DNA of 64,000 bases from Streptomyces roseirectus (GTDB lineage: Bacteria; Actinomycetota; Actinomycetes; Streptomycetales; Streptomycetaceae), in the NCBI RefSeq assembly GCF_014489635.1, contig NZ_CP060828.1, forward strand, positions 3,572,001 through 3,636,000, in the 5' to 3' direction. The position numbers and the translations under genes were made by a program. Positions 34,650-43,511 of the stretch are shown in pieces (position 1 is the stretch's first letter; the number at the start of each line of letters is the position of its first letter). The notes under the pieces were generated by a model. That model worked only from the letters and a program-made list of their open reading frames with translations. It was not told where the DNA came from and ran no database searches.

Positions 34650-35933
34650 TCACGCCGGACCACTGCCGCGCTGGCCTTGTCCACCTGCTGAAACCGGTTC
34701 CCGTACGGTCACTTCGCGTAGCGACCGCGCCCACAGCAGCGCCATGACCAGCACGGACCCGAACGGCAGCAGCCACGGCAGCACCCCGCCCCCGGCGACC
34801 GCCCCCGCCACCAACCCGCTGACCGCACCGGCGAGTTGAAGCGCCAGTGACTCCAGGGACAGCGCGGTCGCCCGCCGGTCGTCCGGCACCCGGCGATGCA
34901 GCAACTCATTGAGATTCGGGTTGGCCACACCCAGAGCGACGTAGAACAACCCGTACCCCGCGAGAGCTACGGCGTTCGGACCGGCCCCGAGCAGTACCAG
35001 CGCCCCCGCCGCGACCCCCGTCCCGAGCAGTACCGCCCGCCGCCCGCCCCACAGCACCGGCGCGAGCCGGCTCCCGCACGCCGAGGCGAGGAACCCGGCG
35101 GTCGCGAGCCCGGCGTACCCGACCGCGCCGGACTCCGCTGCACCGGTCAGCGCGGCGACCCGTCCCGGCGTGAGCAGTTCGATCACCGCGAGCGCGGTAC
35201 CGGCCGCCGCCGAGGTGAGCAGGACCCGGCGGACGACCGCGTCACGGCCCGCGAGCCGGACGCCGTCGGCGACCGTGCCGGGGACTCCGCGCAGGACGGC
35301 CCCGAGGGTCGTCCTCGGACGGGGCGGCTCGCGCAGAGCGAGGAGGGAGTGGGCGGTGAAGGCGAGCGCGAGGAGCGCGGCGAGCAGCATGGGGAGGGAG
35401 AGCGGGATCACGGCCCCACCGGTCGCCTCCTTCAGGCCGTCGCCGTGCCCGTCGAGGGCCCAGGGCAGGACGCCGCCGACGACCGTGCCGACGGCCAGCG
35501 CGACGGACGACGCGGTGGCGCCGTGCGCGAGGCCGGTGCGGAGGTCGGCGTCGGGGCCTTGGCGGGCGCGGACGGAGTCGACGTACCAGGCTTCGGCGGG
35601 GCCGCTGGAGAGGGCGCGGGCGGCGCCCTTGAGGCCCATGGCCACGCCCGCCGCGACCGGGGCGGTGGCCAGGCCGAGCAGCAGGAACCCGGCGCACATC
35701 AGGATGCCCGCTGCGGCGAGGATCACCCGGCGGCCGAGGACGTCGGAGAGGCCCCCGGTGGGGAGTTCGAGGCCGGCGGCGGTGAGGGAGTGGACGGCGA
35801 CGAGGCCGGCGATGGCGGCGGGGGTGAGGCCGCGTTCGGTGAGGAGGAGGACCTGTGGGGCGACGGCCAGGCCGATGGGTAACCAGAACAGGGCGGTGTT
35901 GGTGACGTAATGGCGTCTGACGGTGTCGCTCAC
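34650..35933 (-). CDS. MFS transporter
   Basis: A 427-residue major facilitator protein with about 12 hydrophobic segments, beginning VTNTALFWLPIGLAVAPQVLLL and with the LSDVLGRRVILAAAGIL loop. GTG 35933 overlaps the stop of the ArsR-like gene upstream by GTGA, so it is the second gene of a regulator-transporter operon. The substrate is unknown. Confidence 0.87.
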   Translation of the reverse strand: MSDTVRRHYVTNTALFWLPIGLAVAPQVLLLTERGLTPAAIAGLVAVHSLTAAGLELPTGGLSDVLGRRVILAAAGILMCAGFLLLGLATAPVAAGVAMGLKGAARALSSGPAEAWYVDSVRARQGPDADLRTGLAHGATASSVALAVGTVVGGVLPWALDGHGDGLKEATGGAVIPLSLPMLLAALLALAFTAHSLLALREPPRPRTTLGAVLRGVPGTVADGVRLAGRDAVVRRVLLTSAAAGTALAVIELLTPGRVAALTGAAESGAVGYAGLATAGFLASACGSRLAPVLWGGRRAVLLGTGVAAGALVLLGAGPNAVALAGYGLFYVALGVANPNLNELLHRRVPDDRRATALSLESLALQLAGAVSGLVAGAVAGGGVLPWLLPFGSVLVMALLWARSLREVTVREPVSAGGQGQRGSGPA

Positions 35934-36514
35934 GCGTCGGCCCTCGGCAACCCCGCGATGATCAGGGCGACTTGGCGGGCGCGGGGGTCGTCGGCGTCGC
36001 GGCGCTCCAGCTCTTCCACCTTGTCGTCGACGAACTCCAGGAGTTCGCCGAGGGATTCGGGGGTCAGCCGGGGCAGCAGGTCCGAGATTCCGGAGACCCC
36101 GCGCCACTCCTCCCCCAGCAGGCCGAGGGCGGCGTCGTTCTCGTACCGGCTCACGGAGTCGGTCAGGTACTCGACCTGGCGGCGTCGCGCGAGCCCCACG
36201 AACTCCCGTCCGGCCGCGTCCCCCTCCATCGCCGCGTTGTCCCAACTGGTCACCCTGTGCACGGACTTCCACCTCCGCTCACGCCCGTCGCGGTGCTCGG
36301 CCTCCTCGATGAACGCGTACTTGGCGAGCACGCGCAGGTGGTAGCTGGCGGACGCCGAGGACTCCCCCGTGCGGGCGGCGAGTTCGCTGGCGGTGGCGGG
36401 GCCGAACTGGCGGAGCAGGCCGAGGAGTTGGATGCGGAAGGGGTGGGTGAGGGCCTTGAGGGCGGCGGCGTCGCGGGCGGGGTCGAGGACGCGCTGGCGT
36501 TCGTCACTGTCCAT
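35930..36514 (-). CDS. ArsR-family HTH regulator
   Basis: A 194-residue regulator. The N-terminal winged helix is ALKALTHPFRIQLLGLLRQFGPATASELAARTGESSASASYHLRVLAKYAFIEEAEH, followed by a helical effector part of about 100 residues. No metal-binding cysteine pair is seen. It is translationally coupled to the MFS gene. A palindrome at 36552-36566 upstream is its likely binding site. Confidence 0.87.
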   Translation of the reverse strand: MDSDERQRVLDPARDAAALKALTHPFRIQLLGLLRQFGPATASELAARTGESSASASYHLRVLAKYAFIEEAEHRDGRERRWKSVHRVTSWDNAAMEGDAAGREFVGLARRRQVEYLTDSVSRYENDAALGLLGEEWRGVSGISDLLPRLTPESLGELLEFVDDKVEELERRDADDPRARQVALIIAGLPRADA

Positions 36515-36551
36515 GGGGGGACGGTAACCACGCCCGGCGACTTCGCAAAAG

Positions 36552-36566
36552 AGTTTTTGGAAAACT
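36552..36566. promoter_or_regulatory. Palindrome in ArsR/methyltransferase divergent region
   Basis: AGTTTT-TGG-AAAACT is a perfect 6-bp inverted repeat in an A/T-rich stretch unusual for this genome. It lies 38 bases from the ArsR start and 45 from the methyltransferase start. Confidence 0.55.
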
Positions 36567-36610
36567 TCTTTGGGAAAGTGGCCGTCGGGTCAGGCGGATA
36601 GGGTCCCCCC

Positions 36611-37258
36611 GTGACGGACGCGGACTTCATACAGAACACCCGGGACTCCTACGACAAGATCGCCGAGGAGTACACGCGGCAGCTCCCGAACGGCCTCGGC
36701 GGACGCGTCGTGGACCTCAAACTCGTGGAAGCCTTCGCGGAGTTGGTGAAGTCGAGGGGCACCGAGCCGGTCGCGGACCTGGGCAGCGGCCCCGGCCACG
36801 TGACGGCCTACCTGCACAGCCTCGGCCTCCAGGTCTTCGGCGTCGACCTCTCCCCCAGAATGGTCGCCCTGGCCCGCCAGACACACCCCCAGCTCCGCTT
36901 CCACGTAGGCTCGATGACCGCCCTCGACCTCCCCGACGAGACCCTGGGCGGCATCTTCTCCCTGTTCTCGGTCATCCACATCCCGGACGCCGAACTCCCC
37001 TCCCTCTGCAAGGAGTTCGCCCGCGTCCTCGCCCCCGGCGGCTACCTGTTCCTCTGCTTCCAGACCGACACCACCACCCGCCTCCGCATCACCGAACGCT
37101 ACGGCCACGACATCACCCTCGACTACCACTGGCACGACCCCACCCACGTCACCACCCTCCTCACCGAGGCGGGCCTGCACGTCGAGGCCCACTGCGTGCT
37201 GGAGCCCCCGGAGGGCGCGAACCGCCCACGGGCGATCCTGCTGGCCAGAAAGGGCTGA
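36611..37258 (+). CDS. Class I SAM-dependent methyltransferase
   Basis: A 215-residue methyltransferase. Motif I is VADLGSGPGHVTAYLHSLG, followed by VFGVDLSPRMVALARQ, FHVGSMTALDLPDETLGGI and LAPGGYLFLCFQ. Its type acts on small molecules; the substrate is unknown. GTG 36611 is the only reasonable start. It is divergent from the ArsR/MFS pair and may belong to the same response. Confidence 0.87.
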   Translation: MTDADFIQNTRDSYDKIAEEYTRQLPNGLGGRVVDLKLVEAFAELVKSRGTEPVADLGSGPGHVTAYLHSLGLQVFGVDLSPRMVALARQTHPQLRFHVGSMTALDLPDETLGGIFSLFSVIHIPDAELPSLCKEFARVLAPGGYLFLCFQTDTTTRLRITERYGHDITLDYHWHDPTHVTTLLTEAGLHVEAHCVLEPPEGANRPRAILLARKG

Positions 37259-37291
37259 GGAGGCCCGACAGGGGCCGGTGGACGCCTCGTC

Positions 37292-37795
37292 TCAGCCCGC
37301 CGCTTCCCGGAACTCCTCCGGCACCCCCGGAATCACGATCGACCGGTCGCCCGCGTGCTCCAGCAGCGCCCGCAGGCCGTTGACCAACCCGGCCCGTGCC
37401 TCCGGCGGGACGCCCTCCACCAGTCGCTCCACCTCGCGGCGCCGGTGGGCGAGCACCTGGCGGACCAACTCCTCGCCGCGCGGGGTGAGTCGGAGGACGA
37501 CTTCGCGGCGGCTGACCTCGCTGGCGCGGCGGTCGACGAGGCCCGTCTGTTCGAGGCGCATGACGGAGCGGAGGGCGGTGGAGGAGTTCACGCCCAACAC
37601 CTCGGCGAGGAGGGCGAGTTTGACGGGTCCGCACCCCTCCAGCGCGACCAGTGTGCGGAGTTGGGGCAGGGTCAGGGAGTCGTCGACGGAGGTGAGAGCC
37701 CGCGCGGAGATGCCCATCACGAGGCGGGAGGCCGCCATGACGATGGACACGACGTCCTCGGACTCCACAACAGGCCCGTCCGCTGCCTCGCCCAT
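37292..37795 (-). CDS. MarR-family regulator
   Basis: A 167-residue MarR regulator. The winged helix is LTLPQLRTLVALEGCGPVKLALLAEVLGVNSSTALRSVMRLEQTGLVDRRASEVSRREVVLRLTPRG. ATG 37795 has a clear AGGAGG upstream. It lies 71 bases after an FMN reductase gene on the same strand and may control it. Confidence 0.9.
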   Translation of the reverse strand: MGEAADGPVVESEDVVSIVMAASRLVMGISARALTSVDDSLTLPQLRTLVALEGCGPVKLALLAEVLGVNSSTALRSVMRLEQTGLVDRRASEVSRREVVLRLTPRGEELVRQVLAHRRREVERLVEGVPPEARAGLVNGLRALLEHAGDRSIVIPGVPEEFREAAG

Positions 37796-37866
37796 CACGT
37801 CCTCCTGCCGAACCGACCGTTCGACCCTACGTCGCCGGCCGTCACGCGCACACCGCGGCGACGTGA

Positions 37867-38454
37867 TCAGGCCGCGTAGGGGCGCGCGCCGCGTCCGTCC
37901 CTCAAGGTCGCGCCCCACCAGGCGAGTTGGTCGAGGAGGACGGTGGCCGCCTTCTCGGCGGGCTCGGGGTCGAGGAGCGCCCCGGCCTCGTCGAACTGCT
38001 GCCACGCGTTGTGGAAGCTGACGGTGTCGCGGAGCGTGACGGCGTGCAACTCGGCGAAGACCTGGCGGAGTTGTTCGACGGCGCGGTGCCCGCCGGCGAT
38101 GCCGCCGTAGGAGACGAACGACACCGGCTTGGCCCGCCACTCGCCAAAAACGTAGTCGATGGCGAGCTTGAGGGAGGCGGGGTACCCGTGGTTGTACTCG
38201 GGCGTGATGACGACGTACGCGTCCTGCGCCCCGATCCGCGCGGCGAACCCCGGTTCCCCTTCGGGCCGTTCACCGGCGTCGAGGCTGAGCTTCAGCTCGG
38301 CGACGAGCGCCGGTTCACAGAGATCGACGACCTCGATCTCCATGTCCTCCCTGAGCCGCGCCTGCCCGACGAACCAGTCGGCGACGGTACCGGCGAACCG
38401 CCCGGTACGGACACTGCCGACGATGACGCCCACCTTGAGCGGACTGTTGGACAT
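37867..38454 (-). CDS. NADPH-dependent FMN reductase-like protein
   Basis: A 195-residue flavodoxin-fold reductase. The FMN phosphate loop is IVGSVRTGRFAG and the second FMN-binding block is VVITPEYNHGYPASLKLAIDYVFGEW. The family reduces FMN, azo dyes, chromate or quinones. ATG 38454 is favoured (GGGGAG upstream); ATG 38466 is also in frame. Confidence 0.9.
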   Translation of the reverse strand: MSNSPLKVGVIVGSVRTGRFAGTVADWFVGQARLREDMEIEVVDLCEPALVAELKLSLDAGERPEGEPGFAARIGAQDAYVVITPEYNHGYPASLKLAIDYVFGEWRAKPVSFVSYGGIAGGHRAVEQLRQVFAELHAVTLRDTVSFHNAWQQFDEAGALLDPEPAEKAATVLLDQLAWWGATLRDGRGARPYAA

Positions 38455-38534
38455 GAGGCTCCCCATCCTGTTCCCGGGTCTGTGCCCGGCGTTCGCCGGC
38501 GCCTTCCGCACCGGCACCACAGGAACGTAGGACC

Positions 38535-39644
38535 TCAACTAACCTTCAGGTCAAGCGAGTTCGCCAGCCGGTGCACATCGCGTGCCGTCCCCGTCACCCC
38601 CGAGAGGAACCCCTGGGCGCGCGGCGAGGCACCGGCCGTCAGCCACGCGGGGTCGATGTCGCAGACGGTGACGCGGACGCCGGTGCCGGCGAGCGCGAGC
38701 GGCAGGGTGTGGACGACGGTCGAGGGGAAGCTGAGGACCGTGCTGCCGATGGGCCCCCGGCGCGCGATGAGTTCGAGGGGCAGTTCGGGGCGGACGATTT
38801 CGAGGCCGGTCTCGGACTGGAGCCGGTGGAGCTTGTCGGTGGCCTCCCGCCGGTGGGCGAAGTAGCGGGCGACCCCGTGCGTCCGCGCGAGCTGCCGGAC
38901 GGCTTCGAGGTAGCGCTCCGCGTCGACGACTCCCGTCTCCACGAGGGACGTTCCGACCATGTCGGCGCCCTTGGTGACGGTCGGCGGCCCGAACCGCTCC
39001 CGGGTCCAGGCGAAGGTGTTCGCCACGACGTGGACGTCCTTCGGCGCGTCCTCGATGGGCATCGCCGAGAACACCTCGACGCGCCGGCTCCCCGTCGGGG
39101 TCAGCCGGCGCCGGGCGGCGGAGGAGACCGGCGCGAAGACGAGGTCGCGCGGTCCGGGCCGGCCGCCCTTGCGGTGCCAGCGCACCAGCCGTTCCCCGCG
39201 CGCGAGTTGGCCGACGAACTCCATCGTCGCCGTGCCGTCGTCGACGACCACCAGTTCACCCGCCCTGGTGATCGTCAACAGCAGTTGTACGTACCGGGAG
39301 AACGGATCCCCCATCACGACCCGCTCCGCCTGCCGCAGCAGCCGCGAGAGCCCGCCAACTGTCCGGAACGGCGCGGCGGTTCCGCCCCGCGCCTCCTCCC
39401 AGCGCACGACATGCCCTTCCTCGCGCGCGAGTTCGGACATCCGCCGCAGTTGACCCCGGGTCATGGGGTCGATGGGAGCCAGCACGACGAGCACGAGCCC
39501 GTCCGCCGACCCCGCACCAACTCCGCCGCCGGGCGGCGGAGTCGAACCGATTCCCTGAGCATGCGCCCACTCCAGGACGTTGAGCAGCTGCACCGGGCTC
39601 TCGACGAACGCGAGCGTCGTGGGTGTGTCGGCGTGCGGGGTCAT
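38535..39644 (-). CDS. Putative glycosyltransferase of the surface-glycan cluster
   Basis: A 369-residue protein of the bacterial polysialyltransferase-like type. It has ATLAFVE-like start (TTLAFVESPVQLLNVLEW), VVMGDPFSRYVQLLL, LVVVDDGTATMEFV and STVLSFPSTVVHTLPLAL, the last resembling the serine-rich motif of such enzymes. No signal peptide is seen. The start is ATG 39644 or GTG 39683. It follows neuB on the same strand, so it probably transfers the nonulosonic acid made by NeuB and its neighbour. Confidence 0.65.
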   Translation of the reverse strand: MTPHADTPTTLAFVESPVQLLNVLEWAHAQGIGSTPPPGGGVGAGSADGLVLVVLAPIDPMTRGQLRRMSELAREEGHVVRWEEARGGTAAPFRTVGGLSRLLRQAERVVMGDPFSRYVQLLLTITRAGELVVVDDGTATMEFVGQLARGERLVRWHRKGGRPGPRDLVFAPVSSAARRRLTPTGSRRVEVFSAMPIEDAPKDVHVVANTFAWTRERFGPPTVTKGADMVGTSLVETGVVDAERYLEAVRQLARTHGVARYFAHRREATDKLHRLQSETGLEIVRPELPLELIARRGPIGSTVLSFPSTVVHTLPLALAGTGVRVTVCDIDPAWLTAGASPRAQGFLSGVTGTARDVHRLANSLDLKVS

Positions 39645-39692
39645 CCTCGTACGGCCATCCCGTCGTAAGGCGTAGCGGGTCACGGTGGTGGG

Positions 39693-40631
39693 TCAGACGG
39701 TGAGCGGTTCGCCCGCGGCGTCCGCGATCTCGGCCTCGGCGACGACGCCGGCGACGCGGCGCAGCTTCTTCATCGGGCCGAGCTCGGAGTCGTAGACCTT
39801 CTTGACGCCGTCACCGAGGGACGCCTCGATGGTGCGGATGTCGCGGACGAGGCGCGCGAGGCCCTGCGGCTCGACGGAGGCGGCCTGGTCGGAGCCCCAC
39901 ATCGCGCGGTCGAGGGTGATGTGGCGCTCGACGAAGGTCGCGCCGAGGGCGACGGCGGCCAGCGTGGTCTGCAGGCCCGTCTCGTGGCCGGAGTAGCCGA
40001 TCGGGACGTTCGGGTACTCCCGCTCCAGGGTGTTGATGACGCGCAGGTTCAGCTCCTCCGCCTTCGCCGGGTAGGTCGAAGTGGCGTGGCAGAGAAGGAT
40101 GTTGTCCGAGCCCAGGACCTCGACGGCGTGCCGGATCTGCTTCGGGGTGGACATGCCGGTGGAGAGGATGACGGTGCGGCCGGTGGCGCGCAGGGCGCGC
40201 AGCAGCTCGTCGTCCGTGAGGGACGCGGAGGCGACCTTGTGGGCGGGGACGTCGAACTTCTCCAGGAAGGCGACGGCCTCGGTGTCCCACGGGGAGGCGA
40301 ACCAGTCGATCCCACGCTCCTTGCAGTGCTCGTCGATCTTGCGGTACTCGTCCTCGCCGAACTCCACGCGGTGGCGGTAGTCGATGTAGGTCATGCGGCC
40401 CCAGGGGGTGTCCCGCTCGATGTCCCACTGGTCGCGCGGCGTGCAGATCTCGGGCGTGCGCTTCTGGAACTTGACGGCGTCGCAGCCGGCTTCGGCGGCC
40501 ACGTCGATCAGCTTGAACGCGTTGTCGAGGTCGCCGTTGTGGTTGATGCCGATCTCGCCGCAGATGTAGACGGGGCGGCCGGGGCCGGCCTCGCGCGAAC
40601 CGAAGCTGCGGATACGGGAGTTGGTGCTCAT
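39693..40631 (-). CDS. neuB: Nonulosonic acid (sialate/Kdn-type) synthase
   Basis: A 312-residue NeuB-family synthase that condenses a sugar such as mannose or ManNAc (or its phosphate) with phosphoenolpyruvate. The barrel motifs are YICGEIGINHNGDLDNAFKLID, CDAVKFQKRTPE, FASPWDTEAVAFLEKF, STGMSTPKQI, LCHATSTYP and IGYSGHETGLQTTLAAVALGA. The C-terminal SAF (antifreeze-like) domain usual in NeuB is absent or very short. The related S. coelicolor locus is linked to a Kdn-containing teichulosonic acid. It lies 14 bases after the synthetase gene. Confidence 0.88.
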   Translation of the reverse strand: MSTNSRIRSFGSREAGPGRPVYICGEIGINHNGDLDNAFKLIDVAAEAGCDAVKFQKRTPEICTPRDQWDIERDTPWGRMTYIDYRHRVEFGEDEYRKIDEHCKERGIDWFASPWDTEAVAFLEKFDVPAHKVASASLTDDELLRALRATGRTVILSTGMSTPKQIRHAVEVLGSDNILLCHATSTYPAKAEELNLRVINTLEREYPNVPIGYSGHETGLQTTLAAVALGATFVERHITLDRAMWGSDQAASVEPQGLARLVRDIRTIEASLGDGVKKVYDSELGPMKKLRRVAGVVAEAEIADAAGEPLTV

Positions 40632-40645
40632 CGCGGAGAGTTTCC

Positions 40646-41866
40646 TTACTGGGTGAGGGTGTCGAGCGAGGGTCCGAGGAGCCAGCCGGCGATCTCGCGG
40701 ATCGCTCCGTCACCACCGGCGTTGGCGGTGACCGCACGGGCCGCGCCCCGGACGACGTCGTGGGCGCTGGCGACAGCCACCGGCCAGCCGACGAGGGCGA
40801 AACAGGGAAGGTCGTTGACGTCGTTGCCGGCGTACAGGACGCGCTCGGGCGAGATGCCCTGTTCCTCGCACCACTGCTTGAGCGCGAGGTCCTTGCGGTC
40901 GATGCCGTGCAGGACGGGGATCTGGAGTTTGCGGGCCCGAGCGGCGACGATCGGGTTCTGTTCGGTGGACAGGATCAGCAGCTTCTTGCCGCTGCGGCGC
41001 AGGGCGGCGACGCCGAGTCCGTCGCCCCGGTGCACGGAGACGAACTCCCGCCCGTCCTGGTCGATCATGACCCGGTCGTCGGTCTGCGTCCCGTCGAAGT
41101 CGAGGACGACGGCGTCGACTTCGGCGCCGGTGGGCAGTCCGCCGGCCCGCTCGGAGTCGAACAGGGGCGCCAACGCCCGTGCGCGGGCGAGGTCATGGGG
41201 GTCGTCGATCTCCAACACCCGTGCGGGGTCGGTGCGGACGAGTTCGGTGCGGCCGAAGAAGCGGTGGTTGTGGGTGCGGAACCCGGCCGCGTCCATCGCG
41301 TACGCGGCGCCGGTCTCCAGGAAGTCCTGCGGCCGGTCCTGGCGCCGGGGCCGGTACGCCTTGTCGTGGTTGACGCCCTGCCCGCCCTCGGTCTCCTCCC
41401 GCCACACGAACCCGTGGAAGGCGGCGACGGTGACGGCGGTGTCGGCGCCCTTCTCGACGACGGCGGCGGCGACCCCCTCCACGTCCTCGCGGACGAGGAA
41501 CGGGCTGGTGCACTGGACGAGCAGGACGACGTCGACGGGGGCCCCGTGCGCCGCCTCGTGGGCGTCCATCGCGTGCAGGACGGCGGCCTCGGAGGTCGCG
41601 GTGTCCCCGGCGATGACGGCGGGCCGCAGGACGACCTCGGCGCCCGCCTCCCGGGCGGCGGCGGCGATGCCGTGGTCGTCGGTGGAGACGACGACGTTCG
41701 TGACGAGGCGGGCGGACAGGCACTCCCGCACGGCCCGCGCCACCAGCGGCACACCCCCGACCGGCGCGAGGTTCTTGGCGGGCACTCCCTTGGAGCCGCC
41801 CCGCGCGGGAATCACGGCAAGCACGCGGCGAACTGAACCAGCCTCAGCCGCTTGCGAGTTGGACAT
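40646..41866 (-). CDS. CMP-nonulosonate synthetase fused to KdsC-like phosphatase
   Basis: A 406-residue two-domain protein. The N-terminal part is a NeuA-type cytidylyltransferase (VLAVIPARGGSKGVPAKNLAPVGG, LLVQCTSPFLVREDVEG, DRPQDFLETGAAYAMD). The C-terminal part (from about residue 245) is a HAD phosphatase of the KdsC type (VDAVVLDFDGTQTDDRVMI, KKLLILSTEQNPIVAARARKL, VLYAGNDVNDLPCFALVGWPVAVASAH). It would activate the sugar acid with CMP and remove a phosphate, for instance from a 9-phosphate product of NeuB. ATG 41866 starts the synthetase domain. Confidence 0.88.
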   Translation of the reverse strand: MSNSQAAEAGSVRRVLAVIPARGGSKGVPAKNLAPVGGVPLVARAVRECLSARLVTNVVVSTDDHGIAAAAREAGAEVVLRPAVIAGDTATSEAAVLHAMDAHEAAHGAPVDVVLLVQCTSPFLVREDVEGVAAAVVEKGADTAVTVAAFHGFVWREETEGGQGVNHDKAYRPRRQDRPQDFLETGAAYAMDAAGFRTHNHRFFGRTELVRTDPARVLEIDDPHDLARARALAPLFDSERAGGLPTGAEVDAVVLDFDGTQTDDRVMIDQDGREFVSVHRGDGLGVAALRRSGKKLLILSTEQNPIVAARARKLQIPVLHGIDRKDLALKQWCEEQGISPERVLYAGNDVNDLPCFALVGWPVAVASAHDVVRGAARAVTANAGGDGAIREIAGWLLGPSLDTLTQ

Positions 41867-42000
41867 GGGGTGTACTCCTTGTACGAGTTCTTGGAACTTT
41901 CCGGAGGAGCCGGTCGCTGCGGGCTCACCGCTCACAGCGGCCCCACCCGTGCCGGAGAGTGCCCCCGTGTCCGGACAACTCCCTTCCCCGGTACCCCCGT

Positions 42001-43311
42001 TCATAGCTCCCCCATCCGCCGGATGACCGGCGCCACCCGCTGCACCCCGTGCCGGTAGGCCCCGCGTGCCGCGCGCCGGACGATCTGGCGCACGGGTCCC
42101 GGGGTCTTGTCGGCGGACGGTGCGCCGGGGAGCGGGGAGCCGTCGGGGGCGAGGTGGTGGCGGGCGAGGATGCCGGGGAGGTAGCCGGGGGCCGTGGCCT
42201 GCGTGTAGTACGGCTGGAGCGGCGGGAGTTGGGAGCGGTCGAGGAGTTTCGCGATGCGCGCGCGGGCGGCGTCGAAGGCGTGCTCGTAGCCCCCGTCGGC
42301 CGCGACCCCCTGCCGGGACACCCACTCCTCGTCCGCCACCGGCCGGTGTCCCGCGTCGAGTTGTTCCCAGGACGCGAGGCAGCCGGAGCCGACGAAGTGG
42401 TGGTTGCCGAGGGATTCGCGGATGCCGAGGTCGGTGAGGACGACGGTGGGGATCCGGCGGTGGAGCGATTCGAGCGCGGCCGTGGAGCTGATGGTGACCA
42501 GGAGGTCGGTGCGGTCGAGGACGTCGCCCATGTTCCCGTACACCAGCTGGAAGTTGGCCGGGAGGTCCTTGTTCTGGGCGAGCTTCTGGTAGGGCAACTC
42601 CTCGATGTGGGTGGTGTGTTCACCCGGCTTGGAGCGCAGCTTGAGCAGCACCTCGCGCTCCGGGTGCAGGCGTGCGTGCTGAACGAGCCGGTCCAGCAGG
42701 TACGTCCGGTCCTTGCGGCTCTCCGGCACGGAGGGCTGCGCGGCGAACACCACGGTGTACGGCTGGTGTTCACCGGTGTAGGGCGCCCCGCCGAGGAACG
42801 GCAGCGCGACCTCGGTCACGGCGGAGGCGTCGGCGCCGACCCCCTCGTACACGGCGGTGAAACGCTCCGCGTCCTGGCGGGAGTTGGCGAGGACGAGGTC
42901 CGCGCCGTGCCGCAGGAGGAGGCCGTCGGCCAGCTTCTCGTAGACGACGCCGACGTAGCCGGTGACGACGACGGGCCGGGGCCCGTCCCCCCAGACGTGC
43001 TTCAGGCCGTGCAGCATGGCCTGGACGCCGCCGCCGACGAGCGACAGGACGAGCAGGTCGTAGCGCTCGCGGCCCATCGCGCGCAGGAACTCGACGGCGG
43101 TCACCTCGGTCAGCGAGTCCGCGCTGATGCCCACCTCGGCGAGTTGCCGGGCGGTGGGGGTGGCGCGTCCGCGCAGCAGGTAGCCGTCCAGAATGGGTTC
43201 CGGGCCGCTGTCGGGGGTGATGCGCCGCGCGGTGCGGGCTCCCCATTTCCAGCGAGTGTCGGAGTCCGCTAGGACGGCGATCCTGAGAGGCGTAGAAGTA
43301 CGTGGTGACAC
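42001..43311 (-). CDS. DUF6716 putative glycosyltransferase
   Basis: A 436-residue protein, likely a retaining or GT-B-type glycosyltransferase of the DUF6716 family (name from memory). Motifs include LRIAVLADSDTRWKWGARTA, VLLKLRSKPGEHTTH and LLVTISSTAALESLHRRIPTVVLTDLG. The serine-rich SSTAALE and basic LRSKPG blocks resemble polysialyltransferase motifs. GTG 43311 is chosen. It is divergent from the GT2 gene and belongs to the surface-glycan cluster. Confidence 0.7.
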   Translation of the reverse strand: MSPRTSTPLRIAVLADSDTRWKWGARTARRITPDSGPEPILDGYLLRGRATPTARQLAEVGISADSLTEVTAVEFLRAMGRERYDLLVLSLVGGGVQAMLHGLKHVWGDGPRPVVVTGYVGVVYEKLADGLLLRHGADLVLANSRQDAERFTAVYEGVGADASAVTEVALPFLGGAPYTGEHQPYTVVFAAQPSVPESRKDRTYLLDRLVQHARLHPEREVLLKLRSKPGEHTTHIEELPYQKLAQNKDLPANFQLVYGNMGDVLDRTDLLVTISSTAALESLHRRIPTVVLTDLGIRESLGNHHFVGSGCLASWEQLDAGHRPVADEEWVSRQGVAADGGYEHAFDAARARIAKLLDRSQLPPLQPYYTQATAPGYLPGILARHHLAPDGSPLPGAPSADKTPGPVRQIVRRAARGAYRHGVQRVAPVIRRMGEL

Positions 43312-43320
43312 AACACGGGA

Positions 43321-43343
43321 GACTAGTAAAGCAAAATCTAGTC
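43321..43343. promoter_or_regulatory. A/T-rich inverted repeat in glycan-cluster divergent region
   Basis: GACTAG (43321-43326) and CTAGTC (43338-43343) face each other in an A/T-rich 200-base gap between divergent glycosyltransferase genes. Probably part of the promoter region. Confidence 0.4.
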
Positions 43344-43511
43344 CCACAAGAACCAAGACTCAACAAAAAGTGAACAGAACCCCACCAAGTGACTAACTCG
43401 CCCGCTGCCTCACGGAAAGCAGACAGGATGCACGCTTCCGACGCACCGAGTTCACCGCCCGGCAAGATGTCTGACACTTTTCCCGCCGGGACACCTCCTA
43501 CGCTCACGCAA

